Shown here in pieces: positions 45,334 through 52,839 of a DNA stretch of 52,839 nt (positions are counted from its first letter, which is position 1; the number at the start of each line of letters is the position of its first letter). The stretch is from assembly GCF_007644105.1 (NCBI RefSeq), contig NZ_VFAC01000028.1, positions 1-52,839 of the forward strand, read 5' to 3'. The position numbers and the translations under genes are program-made. The DNA comes from Elioraea rosea (GTDB taxonomy: Bacteria; Pseudomonadota; Alphaproteobacteria; Acetobacterales; Acetobacteraceae). Below the pieces are notes generated by a model that did no database searches, was not told where the DNA came from, and saw only the letters and a list, made by a program, of their open reading frames with translations.

Positions 45334-45885
45334 ATGTACGAGTTCTACGTCACGATCGTCGGCGCCAGGCAGGGCGCGTTCAAGGGCGAGGCGCCGTCCG
45401 AGCGGCACGCAGGCAAGCTCGTCGGCCTTGCCTATGACCAGGGTTCCGCCGCCGCCGTCTCGGCCGGCGGGCGGAGGGGCAAGGTGACGCATCAGCCGGT
45501 GCGCTTCACCAAGCAGTGGGGCGCGGCGAGCCCGCAGCTCCTCGAGGCGCTCGAGACGGGCGAGCGCCTCACCAGCGTCGTGTTCGAGTTCCTGCGCACG
45601 ACCGACGAGGGCGAGGAGGAGGTGTTCCACCGCGTGACGCTGCATGGCGCCGTGGTGGCCGAGCTCCGCTCCTTCGTCGATCTCGACGCCGAGCCTTCGG
45701 CGCTGATGCCGCTGCCTGCGCTCGAGGACGTCACCCTCGCCTTCTCGGGCATGGTCGTGGAGAACCTCGCGCACGGAACCAGCGCGACCCTCGGCGACCT
45801 GCCGAAGGCGGCTGGCCGCAAGCCCATCGGCAAGGTGGCAAGCAAGGCGGCAGCGACCAGGCGGGGCACCCGCGCCAGGCGCTGA
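45334..45885 (+). CDS. hcp: Hcp family protein (type VI secretion tube-like), orphan
   Basis: A 183-aa Hcp1-type protein. Family features: MYEFYVTIVGARQGAFKGE, KPV-type loop THQPVRFTKQWGAASPQLLEAL, SVVFEFLRT and the C-terminal strand LAFSGMVVENLA. Hcp hexamers form the tube of type VI secretion systems. Here no other T6SS gene (VipA/B, TssK, VgrG, ClpV) occurs in the window. The last 26 residues (from about K158) are strongly basic and disordered-looking (KPIGKVASKAAATRRGTRAR), an extension beyond the normal Hcp fold. ATG at 45334 has GGGAGAGA upstream. Confidence 0.85.
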   Translation: MYEFYVTIVGARQGAFKGEAPSERHAGKLVGLAYDQGSAAAVSAGGRRGKVTHQPVRFTKQWGAASPQLLEALETGERLTSVVFEFLRTTDEGEEEVFHRVTLHGAVVAELRSFVDLDAEPSALMPLPALEDVTLAFSGMVVENLAHGTSATLGDLPKAAGRKPIGKVASKAAATRRGTRARR

Positions 45886-45896
45886 GCGCGCTCGCG

Positions 45897-46595
45897 GTGG
45901 GGCCGCTCTCGCTTCTCGATCTCGCGGCGCTCGCCGTCTTCCTCGCCTGCTGGTTCGGCTACGCCTCGATCGTCGACCGCGTGCCCCGAATCCGGGCGAA
46001 AAGCGTCATCGCGGCGATGGACGAGCACCGGCGGAGGTGGATGCGGGCGATGGTGGCGCGCGACCCGCGCGTGTTCGATGGCATCGTCATCGGCAACCTG
46101 ATGTCCTCGGCGAGCTTCCTCGCCACCACCGCCATCTTCATCCTCGGCGGCCTCGTCGCCATGCTCGGGGCCACCGAAATGGGGCTCCGGGTGGTCGGCA
46201 CTATTCCCTTCGCCGCGACGCCGACCGAGGCCCTATGGGAGATCAAGATCGGGCTTCTGATCGTGATCTTCATCCAGGCCTTCTTCGCGCTGACCTGGTC
46301 GATCCGGCAGTTCAACTACCTCCAGATCATCGTCGGCGGGGTTGGGCAGGCAGCGGACTCTGCCGCCTACGCCCAGGCGGAGATGGCCGCGCGGGTCGCG
46401 AACCGCGCCGCGAAGCACTTCAACACCGGGCTTCGTGCCTACTATTTCGGCCTCGCCGCGCTTGCCTGGCTGATCCACCCCGTCGCGCTGATGGGCGCGA
46501 GCCTTCTCGTCCTGGCCGAGCTGCACCGGCGGGAGTTCCGCTCCGTCGTCCGCGAGGCGATGACGGAAGGGCGATCCGCTCCCGGCGGGGGTTGA
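45897..46595 (+). CDS. DUF599 family membrane protein
   Basis: A 232-aa protein with about four transmembrane segments (LLDLAALAVFLACWFGYA, the central LATTAIFILGGLVAMLG, LLIVIFIQAFFALTWSIRQ and LAALAWLIHPVALMGASLL). The DUF599 pattern includes MDEHRRRWMRAMVARDPR and FNYLQIIVG. The GTG start at 45897 lies 11 nt after the hcp stop. Function is unknown. Confidence 0.82.
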   Translation: MGPLSLLDLAALAVFLACWFGYASIVDRVPRIRAKSVIAAMDEHRRRWMRAMVARDPRVFDGIVIGNLMSSASFLATTAIFILGGLVAMLGATEMGLRVVGTIPFAATPTEALWEIKIGLLIVIFIQAFFALTWSIRQFNYLQIIVGGVGQAADSAAYAQAEMAARVANRAAKHFNTGLRAYYFGLAALAWLIHPVALMGASLLVLAELHRREFRSVVREAMTEGRSAPGGG

Positions 46596-46629
46596 CCGGC
46601 CGCCCCCCGCCTCCCCACTTGCCCCCGTC

Positions 46630-47142
46630 ATGGAAGCCCTCGCGGCAGACGCTCTGAGACTGGTGCGGGAAAACGGCGACATCGCCGTGCCGCTCACCTT
46701 CCTGTTCGCCTTCTGCGAATCCGTCGCCCTCTTCTCCTTCCTCGTTCCCGCCACCGTGATCCTGGTCGGCCTCGGCGGGCTGGTGGGGGCCGGCGCGCTC
46801 GAGTTCGTTCCGCTCTGGATCGCCGCCGCCCTCGGCGCGATCGTCGGCGATGCGCTGTCGTACTGGCTCGGCTGGCGGTTCAAGGGGCGGATCGTCGGGC
46901 TGTGGCCATTGTCGCGCAGGCCGGAGCTTCTGCCGAAGGCCGAGGATTTCTTCCGCCGCTGGGGCATCCTCGGCGTGTTCGTCGGCCGCTTCATCGGCCC
47001 GATGCGCGCGACCGTACCGCTCGCTGCCGGGCTGACGGCCATGCCGCTTCTGCGCTTCAAGCTCGCAACCGTCGCCTCGGCCTTCGTCTGGTCGGGCGTG
47101 ATGCTTGCGCCCGGAACGCTCGGCGCCGCCCTGCTCGCCTGA
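46630..47142 (+). CDS. DedA family membrane protein
   Basis: A 170-aa member of the DedA/SNARE-associated superfamily, which includes undecaprenyl-phosphate and phospholipid scramblases. The family features are FAFCESVALFSFLVPATVIL, the GDALSYWLGWRFKGRI motif and the FVGRFIGPMRATVPLAAG motif with the conserved Arg residues. It is somewhat shorter than E. coli YqjA-type proteins (about 220 aa). ATG at 46630 lies 34 nt after the DUF599 stop. Confidence 0.87.
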   Translation: MEALAADALRLVRENGDIAVPLTFLFAFCESVALFSFLVPATVILVGLGGLVGAGALEFVPLWIAAALGAIVGDALSYWLGWRFKGRIVGLWPLSRRPELLPKAEDFFRRWGILGVFVGRFIGPMRATVPLAAGLTAMPLLRFKLATVASAFVWSGVMLAPGTLGAALLA

Positions 47143-47216
47143 CCGCGGAAGGCTGACCCGCCCGGCGTGCAACCCGGCGCGCTTGCCTTTCCTTCGCGCC
47201 AGCGCAACCATTGCGC

Positions 47217-48944
47217 ATGGTTGATGGTTCCGCCGGTGCCACGGCGGCGCTCGCCCGACCCGCGCCGCCCGCGTGGCATCTCTTCGTCCCGAAGCTGGTC
47301 ACCACCTTCAGGCAGGGCTACGGCGCGGGCGATTTCCGTGCCGACGTCATCGCGGGCCTCACCGTCGCCATCGTCGCCCTGCCGCTTGCCATGGCGCTCG
47401 CCATCGCCTCGGGCACCACGCCCGATGTCGGCCTCGTCACCGCCGTTGTCGGGGGGTTCCTAGGCTCGGCGCTCGGCGGCGCGCGGTTCAACATCTCCGG
47501 CCCCACCGGCGCCTTCGTCGTCGTCGTGTTCGGGGTGATCGAGAAGCACGGCTATGACGGGCTGCTCATGGCAACCGTCATGGCCGGGCTGATGCTCGCC
47601 GCTGCCGGATTGTTCCGCCTCGGCACCTGGATCAAGTACGTTCCCGAGCCGGTGGTGGTCGGCTTCACCGCGGGCATCGCGGTGATCATCTTCTCCTCGC
47701 AGATCCGCGACCTGTTCGGCCTCTCGATCGAGAAGCTGCCTGGCGGGGTGGCGGCGCAGTGGGCGACGTTCTGGGAGGCGCGGGCGAGCCTCGCGCCGGC
47801 CGCGCTCGTGGTGTCTGCCACCGCGCTCGCGCTCATCATCGCGCTCCGCCGCTTCGCGCCGAAGCTTCCCGCCTTCCTCGTCGCCGTGGTGTTCGCCTCC
47901 CTGCTTGTTGGGTTGATCGGGCTTCCGGTCGAGACGATCGGGTCGCGCTTCGGTGGCATCCCCTCCTCGCTGCCCGCGCCGTCGCTGCCGCCCTTCTCGC
48001 TCGCGCGCATCGGCGAGCTGATCGAGCCTGCCTTCACCATCGCCTTCCTCGCCGGTGTCGAGAGCCTTCTCTGCGCTGTGGTGGCAGACGGCATGACCGG
48101 GCGGCGGCACCGCTCCAACGCCGAGCTGGTCAGCCAGGGCATCGCCAACCTCGCCTCCTCGGCCTTTGGCGGCCTGCCGGTGACGGGCGCGATCGCGCGC
48201 ACCGCCACCTCGATCCGCGCCGGCGCGCGAAGCCCCGTCGCGGGCATGCTGCATGCGGTGTTCCTGCTTGCCTTCATGCTCGTCGCGGCGCCGCTCGCCG
48301 CCTACGTGCCGCTCGCCTCGCTTGCCGCCGTGCTTGTGATCGTCGCGTGGAACATGAGCGAGCAGCACAAGCTGCGGCACATGCTCGCGACCGCCCCGAT
48401 GGGCGAGCGCGTCGTCCTGCTCGTGACGTTCCTGCTCACCGTTCTGGTCGACCTCACGCTTGCCATCGAGGTCGGCGTCGTGCTTGCCGCCATCCTGTTC
48501 ATGCACGGCATGGCCGAGGCCGTGTCGCTGACCTCAGACGGCTCGCGGGTGATGGTGCCCGACATCGACGATTTCGCCCGGCCGCGGGAGGACCGCTACA
48601 CGCAGCGCGATGCGCTTCCGGAAGGCGTGGAGGTTTTCCAGCTTCGCGGCCCGCTGTTCTTCGGCGCGGCCGGCAGGCTCGCGGACGTGATGGAAACGAT
48701 GCCGCGCAACCCGCGCCACTTCATCCTGCGCATGCGCGAGGTGCCGTTCATCGACAGCACGGGCGTCGCGGCGCTCGCCGATTTCGTGCGCCGCTGTCGC
48801 GCCAACGGCACCCATGTGATCGTCACCGGCATCCAGCCCCAGCCGCGCGCGGTGATGGCGCGTATGGGGCTGACCGATGCGATGCCGGGCTTCTCGATCG
48901 TCGAGGATTTCGCCGCGGCCCTGCAGATGGCGCGGGCGGCCTGA
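47217..48944 (+). CDS. SulP family anion permease with STAS domain
   Basis: A 575-aa inner membrane transporter (SLC26-like) with about 12-14 transmembrane segments followed by a cytosolic STAS domain (about 455-570; VPFIDSTGVAALADF with the STAS helix). Signatures: LTVAIVALPLAMALAIASG, FNISGPTGAFVVVVFG and LPVTGAIARTATSIRAGA. Substrates range over sulfate, bicarbonate, C4-dicarboxylates and other anions and cannot be read here. I used ATG at 47217; a TTG two codons earlier is possible. A short inverted repeat (GCGCAA-CCA-TTGCGC, 47202-47216) abuts the start codon. It is convergent with epmA, with a 1-nt gap. Confidence 0.9.
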   Translation: MVDGSAGATAALARPAPPAWHLFVPKLVTTFRQGYGAGDFRADVIAGLTVAIVALPLAMALAIASGTTPDVGLVTAVVGGFLGSALGGARFNISGPTGAFVVVVFGVIEKHGYDGLLMATVMAGLMLAAAGLFRLGTWIKYVPEPVVVGFTAGIAVIIFSSQIRDLFGLSIEKLPGGVAAQWATFWEARASLAPAALVVSATALALIIALRRFAPKLPAFLVAVVFASLLVGLIGLPVETIGSRFGGIPSSLPAPSLPPFSLARIGELIEPAFTIAFLAGVESLLCAVVADGMTGRRHRSNAELVSQGIANLASSAFGGLPVTGAIARTATSIRAGARSPVAGMLHAVFLLAFMLVAAPLAAYVPLASLAAVLVIVAWNMSEQHKLRHMLATAPMGERVVLLVTFLLTVLVDLTLAIEVGVVLAAILFMHGMAEAVSLTSDGSRVMVPDIDDFARPREDRYTQRDALPEGVEVFQLRGPLFFGAAGRLADVMETMPRNPRHFILRMREVPFIDSTGVAALADFVRRCRANGTHVIVTGIQPQPRAVMARMGLTDAMPGFSIVEDFAAALQMARAA

Positions 48945-48945
48945 G

Positions 48946-49992
48946 TCACACCGCGGGCAGCCACAGCACGTCCTCGATGCGCCCAGCGCCCGAGGCGAGC
49001 ATGGCAAGCCTGTCGAACCCCATGGCGATGCCGGAACAGGCAGGAAGCCCGAACTCGAGCGCGGCGAGGAAGTCCTCGTCCACCGCGCGGCGCTCGCCCG
49101 TCCCCCTCTCCCGCTCCGCGGCCCAGGCAGCGAAGCGGGTCCGCTGCTCTGCCGCGTCGGTCAGCTCCTCGTAGGCGTTGGCGAGCTCGAGCCCCGCAGC
49201 GAAGAGCTCGAAGCGGAGCGCGACGCGCGGATCGTCCGGGTCGCGCCGCGACAGCGCGGCCTCCGAGGCCGGCCAGTGCGTCAGGAAGGTCGGGCGCTCC
49301 CGCCCGATCGCGGGCTCGATGCGCTCGAGCAGCAGGCGGAAGAAGAGGTCCTGCCAGGTCTCTCCGGGCCGGTGCACGATTCCGAGGGACCGCGCTGCCT
49401 CGGCCAGAAGCGCGACATCGGGGGCCAACGGGTCGGGGGCGGTGCGAAGGATGTCGAGGCCACCGCAGTGCCGCCGGAACGCCTCCGCCATGGTCAGACG
49501 TTCGAAGGCCCGGTCCGTCGGCACGGTCATCGATGCCGTGCGCAGGCCTTCGGGGACGAGCGCGCGCACAAGCGCCTCCGTCTCCTCGAGCAGGGCCCCT
49601 AGTCCCGCCCCGGGGCGGTAGAATTCGAGCATGGTGAACTCGGGCTGGTGGTTCCGTCCCGCCTCGCCGTTTCGGAACACCCGCGCGAGCTGGAAGATCG
49701 GCCCCGCCCCCCCGGCGAGAAGCTTCTTCATCGCGAATTCGGGGCTGAACTGCAGGAACAGATCCCGCTCCTCCCCGCCAAGCTTGGCGGCATAGCGCGT
49801 GGCGAAGGGGTCGAGATTCGGCTCCATGCCCGGGCAGGGCTGCAGCACGGGCGTTGCCACCTCCATGTAGCCGCGGGCGCAGAGGAAGGCGCGAAGCTCT
49901 GCCTCGAGCCTGGCGCGGCGGCGCAGGAAGGGCAGCCGGGCGGCAAGCCGCTCGGGATGCCAGGCCGGAGAGATGCTTCGGGGCGAGATCAA
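48946..49992 (-). CDS. epmA: Elongation factor P--(R)-beta-lysine ligase EpmA
   Basis: Class II lysyl-tRNA synthetase paralogue that attaches (R)-beta-lysine to a lysine of EF-P. The 348-aa protein lacks the tRNA anticodon-binding domain of LysS. Class II motifs: ARLEAELRAFLCARGYMEV at the N-terminus, FQLARVFRNGEAGRNHQPEF (motif 2 region) and GIAMGFDRLAMLASG (motif 3). A TTG start at 49992 has GGAGG 6 nt ahead and gives MISPRSISPAWHPERL; a longer in-frame ATG at 50091 would reach into epmB and lacks such a site. It is divergent from epmB, with 40 nt between starts. Confidence 0.92.
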   Translation of the reverse strand: MISPRSISPAWHPERLAARLPFLRRRARLEAELRAFLCARGYMEVATPVLQPCPGMEPNLDPFATRYAAKLGGEERDLFLQFSPEFAMKKLLAGGAGPIFQLARVFRNGEAGRNHQPEFTMLEFYRPGAGLGALLEETEALVRALVPEGLRTASMTVPTDRAFERLTMAEAFRRHCGGLDILRTAPDPLAPDVALLAEAARSLGIVHRPGETWQDLFFRLLLERIEPAIGRERPTFLTHWPASEAALSRRDPDDPRVALRFELFAAGLELANAYEELTDAAEQRTRFAAWAAERERGTGERRAVDEDFLAALEFGLPACSGIAMGFDRLAMLASGAGRIEDVLWLPAV

Positions 49993-50032
49993 GCGTTGCC
50001 TCCAACCCGGCGAGGGACTACACGCCGCGACC

Positions 50033-51091
50033 ATGCCGGACGGCATTGCGCCCGCAAAGACGCTGCGCTCGGTGGCCGCGCTCGAGGCCACCGGCCTCGT
50101 GCCCCCCGACGACGCGCTCGCCGCGGTCGAGGCGCGCTACGCCATCGCGGTCACGCCGCATGTCGCCGGCCTGATCGACCGTACCGACCCGCATGACCCG
50201 ATCGCCGCCCAGTACATCCCCCACCCCTCGGAGGCGGTGACGGGGGACGACGAGCACCCGGACCCGATCGGCGACGACGCGAAGAGCCCCGTGCGTGGCA
50301 TCGTGCACCGCTACCCCGACCGCGCTCTGCTCAAGCCGCTTCTCGCCTGCCCGGTCTATTGCCGGTTCTGCTTCCGGCGCGAGAGCGTCGGGCCCGATGG
50401 CGGGGTGCTCGGCGAGGCCGAGCTCGAGGCGGCCTACGACTACATCCGTGCCCGCCCGGCGATCCGCGAGGTGATCCTGACGGGCGGCGACCCGCTGATG
50501 CTCTCGGCCCGCCGCCTCGGCGCGATCCTCCGCGCGCTCGAGGCGATCCCGCATGTCGAGCTTCTCCGCATCCACACCCGCGTGCCGGTGGCAGAGCCCT
50601 CCCTGGTCAAGCCTGCTCTGGCCGCGGCGCTGCAGACAGAAAAGCCGCTCTGGCTGATCCTGCACGCGAACCATGCGCGCGAGCTGAATGCCCAGGCGCT
50701 TGCCGCGATCGCGGCGATCAGACGCGCGGGCGTGCCCATCCTGTCGCAGAGCGTGCTTCTCGCCGGGGTGAACGACAGCGAGGCGGCGCTCGAGGCGCTG
50801 CTCCGGGCCCTGGTCGCGGCGCGGGTCAAGCCCACCTATCTGCATCACCTCGACCCCGCCCCCGGCACGGCCAGGTTCCGCGTGCCCCTGTCGCGGGGGC
50901 GGGCGCTGATCAAGGCGCTGCGCGGTCGCCTCCCGGGCCATGCCCTGCCGACCTATGTCGTCGACCTCCCCGGCGGCGCGGGCAAGGTTCCGGTCGCGGA
51001 GAGCCCTGCCGCGGCCGACGCCAAGGGCTGGGTGCTGACCGACCCCTGGGGAGGGCGCCATCGGCTTGCCGATGGGGGCGAAAGCGTCTAA
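50033..51091 (+). CDS. epmB: EF-P (R)-beta-lysylation radical SAM aminomutase EpmB
   Basis: Lysine 2,3-aminomutase that converts (S)-alpha-lysine to (R)-beta-lysine for EF-P modification. The 352-aa protein has the radical-SAM cluster CxxxCxxC as C106, C110 and C113 (in ACPVYCRFCFRRE), then EVILTGGDPLMLS, LRIHTRVPV and a GVPILSQSVLLAGVND segment. PLP-site residues near PTYLHHLDPAPGTARFRVP match the family. It is followed by efp 45 nt later, giving an epmB-efp unit. Confidence 0.93.
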   Translation: MPDGIAPAKTLRSVAALEATGLVPPDDALAAVEARYAIAVTPHVAGLIDRTDPHDPIAAQYIPHPSEAVTGDDEHPDPIGDDAKSPVRGIVHRYPDRALLKPLLACPVYCRFCFRRESVGPDGGVLGEAELEAAYDYIRARPAIREVILTGGDPLMLSARRLGAILRALEAIPHVELLRIHTRVPVAEPSLVKPALAAALQTEKPLWLILHANHARELNAQALAAIAAIRRAGVPILSQSVLLAGVNDSEAALEALLRALVAARVKPTYLHHLDPAPGTARFRVPLSRGRALIKALRGRLPGHALPTYVVDLPGGAGKVPVAESPAAADAKGWVLTDPWGGRHRLADGGESV

Positions 51092-51094
51092 AGC
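51066..51094 (+). promoter_or_regulatory. Candidate promoter for efp inside the epmB end
   Basis: TTGCCG (51066-51071), a 17-nt spacer and TAAAGC (51089-51094). The -10 match is weaker than in icd. The leader would be about 36 nt. efp is highly expressed in bacteria, so a separate promoter is reasonable. Confidence 0.35.
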
Positions 51095-51136
51095 CCCGCC
51101 CCAACCCCGGAAACCAGCGACGAGAGCGGCTCTGCC

Positions 51137-51703
51137 ATGAAGATGCAGGCGAACCAGATGCGCCCCGGCCACGTGATCGAGCACGAGGGCCGGCGCTGGA
51201 CGATCCTCAAGAGCGCGATCAACACCCCAGGCAAGGGCGCGGCAGTCATCCAGGTGGAGATGCGCGACCTGAAGTCGGGCGCGAAGAAGGACGAGCGCTG
51301 GCGCACCGTCGACACCGTCGAGCGGCTGCAGACAGAGCAGAAGGAGATGGATTTCCTCTTCGCCACCGGCGACATGCTGACGCTGATGGACAAGGAAACC
51401 TACGAGCAGACGGAGCTTTCGGCCGCCCTGGCGGGCGATGCCAAGCAGTTCCTCCAGGAAGGCATGGTGCTGACGGTTGACCTCGTGGACGGCGACCCGG
51501 TGGCCGTTCACCTGCCCTCGACCGTGACGCTCGAGATCGTCGAGGCCGACCCCGTCGTGAAGGGGCAGACCGCCGCTTCCTCGTACAAGCCGGCGGTGCT
51601 CTCCAACGGCGTGCGCACGATGGTGCCGCCCTTCATCGAGAGCGGCGAGAAGATCGTGGTCCGCACCGAGGACGCGAGCTACGTCGAGCGTGCGCGCGGC
51701 TGA
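51137..51703 (+). CDS. efp: Elongation factor P
   Basis: Relieves ribosome stalling at polyproline motifs. The 188-aa protein has the three-domain form: domain I with the tip loop TPGKGAA, where K33 matches the modified K34 of E. coli EF-P, then domains II and III (KPAVLSNGVRTMVPPFI, GEKIVVRTEDASYVERA). The PGKG loop and the adjacent epmA and epmB imply beta-lysylation. suhB follows after 18 nt. Confidence 0.97.
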   Translation: MKMQANQMRPGHVIEHEGRRWTILKSAINTPGKGAAVIQVEMRDLKSGAKKDERWRTVDTVERLQTEQKEMDFLFATGDMLTLMDKETYEQTELSAALAGDAKQFLQEGMVLTVDLVDGDPVAVHLPSTVTLEIVEADPVVKGQTAASSYKPAVLSNGVRTMVPPFIESGEKIVVRTEDASYVERARG

Positions 51704-51721
51704 GGCCGCGACGCCCCCATC

Positions 51722-52546
51722 ATGGCCGTTCCGCGCTTCTCGCCCGTCGTCAACACCATGATCTCCGCCGCGCAGAAGGCGGCGAAGCGGCTGCTGCGCG
51801 ACTTCGGCGAGGTCGAGAACCTGCAGGTCTCGGTGAAGGGGCCGTCGGATTTCGTGAGCCAGGCCGATCTCCGCGCCGAGGAGACGCTGCGCACCGAGCT
51901 CGCCAAGGGCCGCCCCGACCATGCCTTCCTGATGGAGGAGGGCGGCAGCTCGGGGCCGGACGAGTGGAAGTTCCGCTTCGTCGTCGACCCGCTCGACGGC
52001 ACCACCAACTTCCTGCACGGCATCCCGCACTGGGCGATCTCGATCGGGCTCGAGCGGCGGCTCGGCAAGACGAGCGAGGTCGTCGCCGGCGTGATCTACT
52101 CGCCGGCGCAGGACGAGCTCTTCGTCGCCGAGCGGGGTGTGGGCGCCTTCCTGAACGAGCGGCGGCTGCGCGTATCGGGCCGGCGGGAGATGCGCGAGGC
52201 GCTGTTCGCGACAGGCATTCCCTTCGGCGCCGTGCCGAACAAGCGCGAATTCACCGCGACCCTTGGCACGCTGATGCCGCAGGTCGCCGGCATCCGGCGC
52301 GCGGGCTCGGCGGCGCTCGACCTCGCCTGGGTCGCGGCCGGGCGCTACGATGGCTACTGGGAGCTGCACCTGAACCCGTGGGACATCGCCGCGGGCATCC
52401 TGATGGTGCGCGAGGCGGGCGGATTCGTGACCGACCCCGACGGCGGCGACGCTTTCTCGTCGGGCGACGTGGTCGCGGCGAACCCGGCGCTTCATCCCAA
52501 GCTTCGCGAGGCCGTGCTGGCCGGGATCGCCGCCGCGCGGTCATGA
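51722..52546 (+). CDS. suhB: Inositol monophosphatase family protein (SuhB-like)
   Basis: A 274-aa Mg2+-dependent phosphatase; SuhB also takes part in rRNA transcription antitermination in E. coli. Motif A FVVDPLDGTTNFLHGIPHWAIS carries the metal Asp residues, motif B is LNPWDIAAGILMVREAGG, and the early DFVSQADLRAEE and MEEGG (Glu) complete the site. efp upstream of suhB is a common alphaproteobacterial order. The ATG lies 18 nt after efp. Confidence 0.93.
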   Translation: MAVPRFSPVVNTMISAAQKAAKRLLRDFGEVENLQVSVKGPSDFVSQADLRAEETLRTELAKGRPDHAFLMEEGGSSGPDEWKFRFVVDPLDGTTNFLHGIPHWAISIGLERRLGKTSEVVAGVIYSPAQDELFVAERGVGAFLNERRLRVSGRREMREALFATGIPFGAVPNKREFTATLGTLMPQVAGIRRAGSAALDLAWVAAGRYDGYWELHLNPWDIAAGILMVREAGGFVTDPDGGDAFSSGDVVAANPALHPKLREAVLAGIAAARS

Positions 52547-52633
52547 CGGCAGCGCGCGGGTTGGTGCCCTCGCGCGTCATCGCGTAAGGTCCGCGCACGA
52601 CGTGGTCCAGGGGCAAGGAACTTCAGCGGAGAC

Positions 52634-52839
52634 ATGCGACGGAGGTTGCGCCTTACCGTCCTGATGCCCGCACTCGGGCTGATACTCGCGCTCGTGTCGG
52701 AACGCGCCGGGGCGCAGGAGCCGGGCGTGCGGGTCGACCGCTCGGTGCTAGACGCGCTCGGGCCGTCGCCGCGCGGCGTTCTCGGGCTTTCTGCGCCCGA
52801 GCCGGAGCGCCGCGCCGCGCCGCCGCGGCAGACGCGCCG
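52634..52839 (+). CDS. Exported protein, 3' truncated by window end (possibly OmpA family)
   Basis: ATG at 52634 with GGAG just upstream opens a reading frame that continues to the window edge (68 complete codons). The N-terminus is a signal peptide (MRRRLRLTVLMPALGLILAL then SERAGAQ), followed by VRVDRSVLDALGPSP and a Pro/Arg-rich stretch. In related genomes an OmpA-like protein often sits next to suhB, which prompted the tentative name. Nothing in the visible part proves it. Confidence 0.6.
   Translation, partial: MRRRLRLTVLMPALGLILALVSERAGAQEPGVRVDRSVLDALGPSPRGVLGLSAPEPERRAAPPRQTR

Noticed and set aside
45334-48944. A type VI secretion locus
   Set aside because: Only Hcp is present; no sheath, baseplate, VgrG or ClpV gene lies nearby.
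49993-50091. ATG 50091 as the start of epmA
   Set aside because: It would overlap the epmB coding start, and the TTG at 49992 has a far better ribosome site.
50018-52495. 825-codon minus-strand open frame over epmB-efp-suhB
   Set aside because: Crosses three well-supported genes on the opposite strand and shows no domain.

Overview
The window is a gene-dense, GC-rich chromosomal segment (well above 60 % GC by eye, not computed) from an alphaproteobacterium, most likely order Rhodospirillales/Acetobacterales. The evidence is the order ftsZ-lpxC-bamD-recN-ligA, the FtsZ tail, an NADP isocitrate dehydrogenase of the alphaproteobacterial type, a DUF1127 protein, and frequent GTG starts with 4-nt start/stop overlaps. 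No insertion sequence, integrase, phage gene or CRISPR array was found. Convergent gene pairs are separated by only 1-20 nt or overlap.

Left part (1-17.4 kb): the end of ftsZ and its terminator, then lpxC, bamD, recN, a GNAT acetyltransferase, ligA and an AsmA-like protein, covering envelope assembly and DNA repair. The minus strand then carries a DUF1810 protein and an Xaa-Pro aminopeptidase, divergent from a DUF1127 protein across a region with four inverted repeats. prmA, uvrD/pcrA and a secreted pentapeptide-repeat protein follow, then a BASS-type transporter and metF.

Middle part (17.4-39.3 kb): mlaA-mlaC (phospholipid trafficking); a degenerate methyltransferase divergent from two tandem LuxR-type regulators that look like paralogues; ettA; a second methyltransferase; a CAU-anticodon tRNA; two exported hydrolases (beta-lactamase-fold and MetX-like); a small membrane protein; ppa. 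A minus-strand three-gene unit follows: a 925-aa KAP-type P-loop NTPase with a Clp-N-like N-terminus, an M20 peptidase, and an AEC transporter that appears to begin at CTG. It is divergent from a DUF808 membrane protein. A TRAP transporter operon (P-Q-M) ends with an Asp/Glu-racemase-superfamily enzyme that keeps only one of the two usual catalytic cysteines.

Right part (39.4-52.8 kb): a Tat-type metallo-beta-lactamase-fold protein; a hybrid histidine kinase (Cache-PAS-HisKA-HATPase-REC-HPt) with two small downstream genes; icd; an orphan Hcp with a basic tail; DUF599, DedA and SulP membrane proteins. The EF-P modification set comes next: epmA, divergent from epmB, then efp and suhB. A signal-peptide-bearing gene runs off the right edge.

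The most promising candidates for something undescribed are the Clp-N/KAP NTPase with its coupled peptidase and transporter, the tandem LuxR pair with the divergent pseudo-methyltransferase, and the orphan basic-tailed Hcp.
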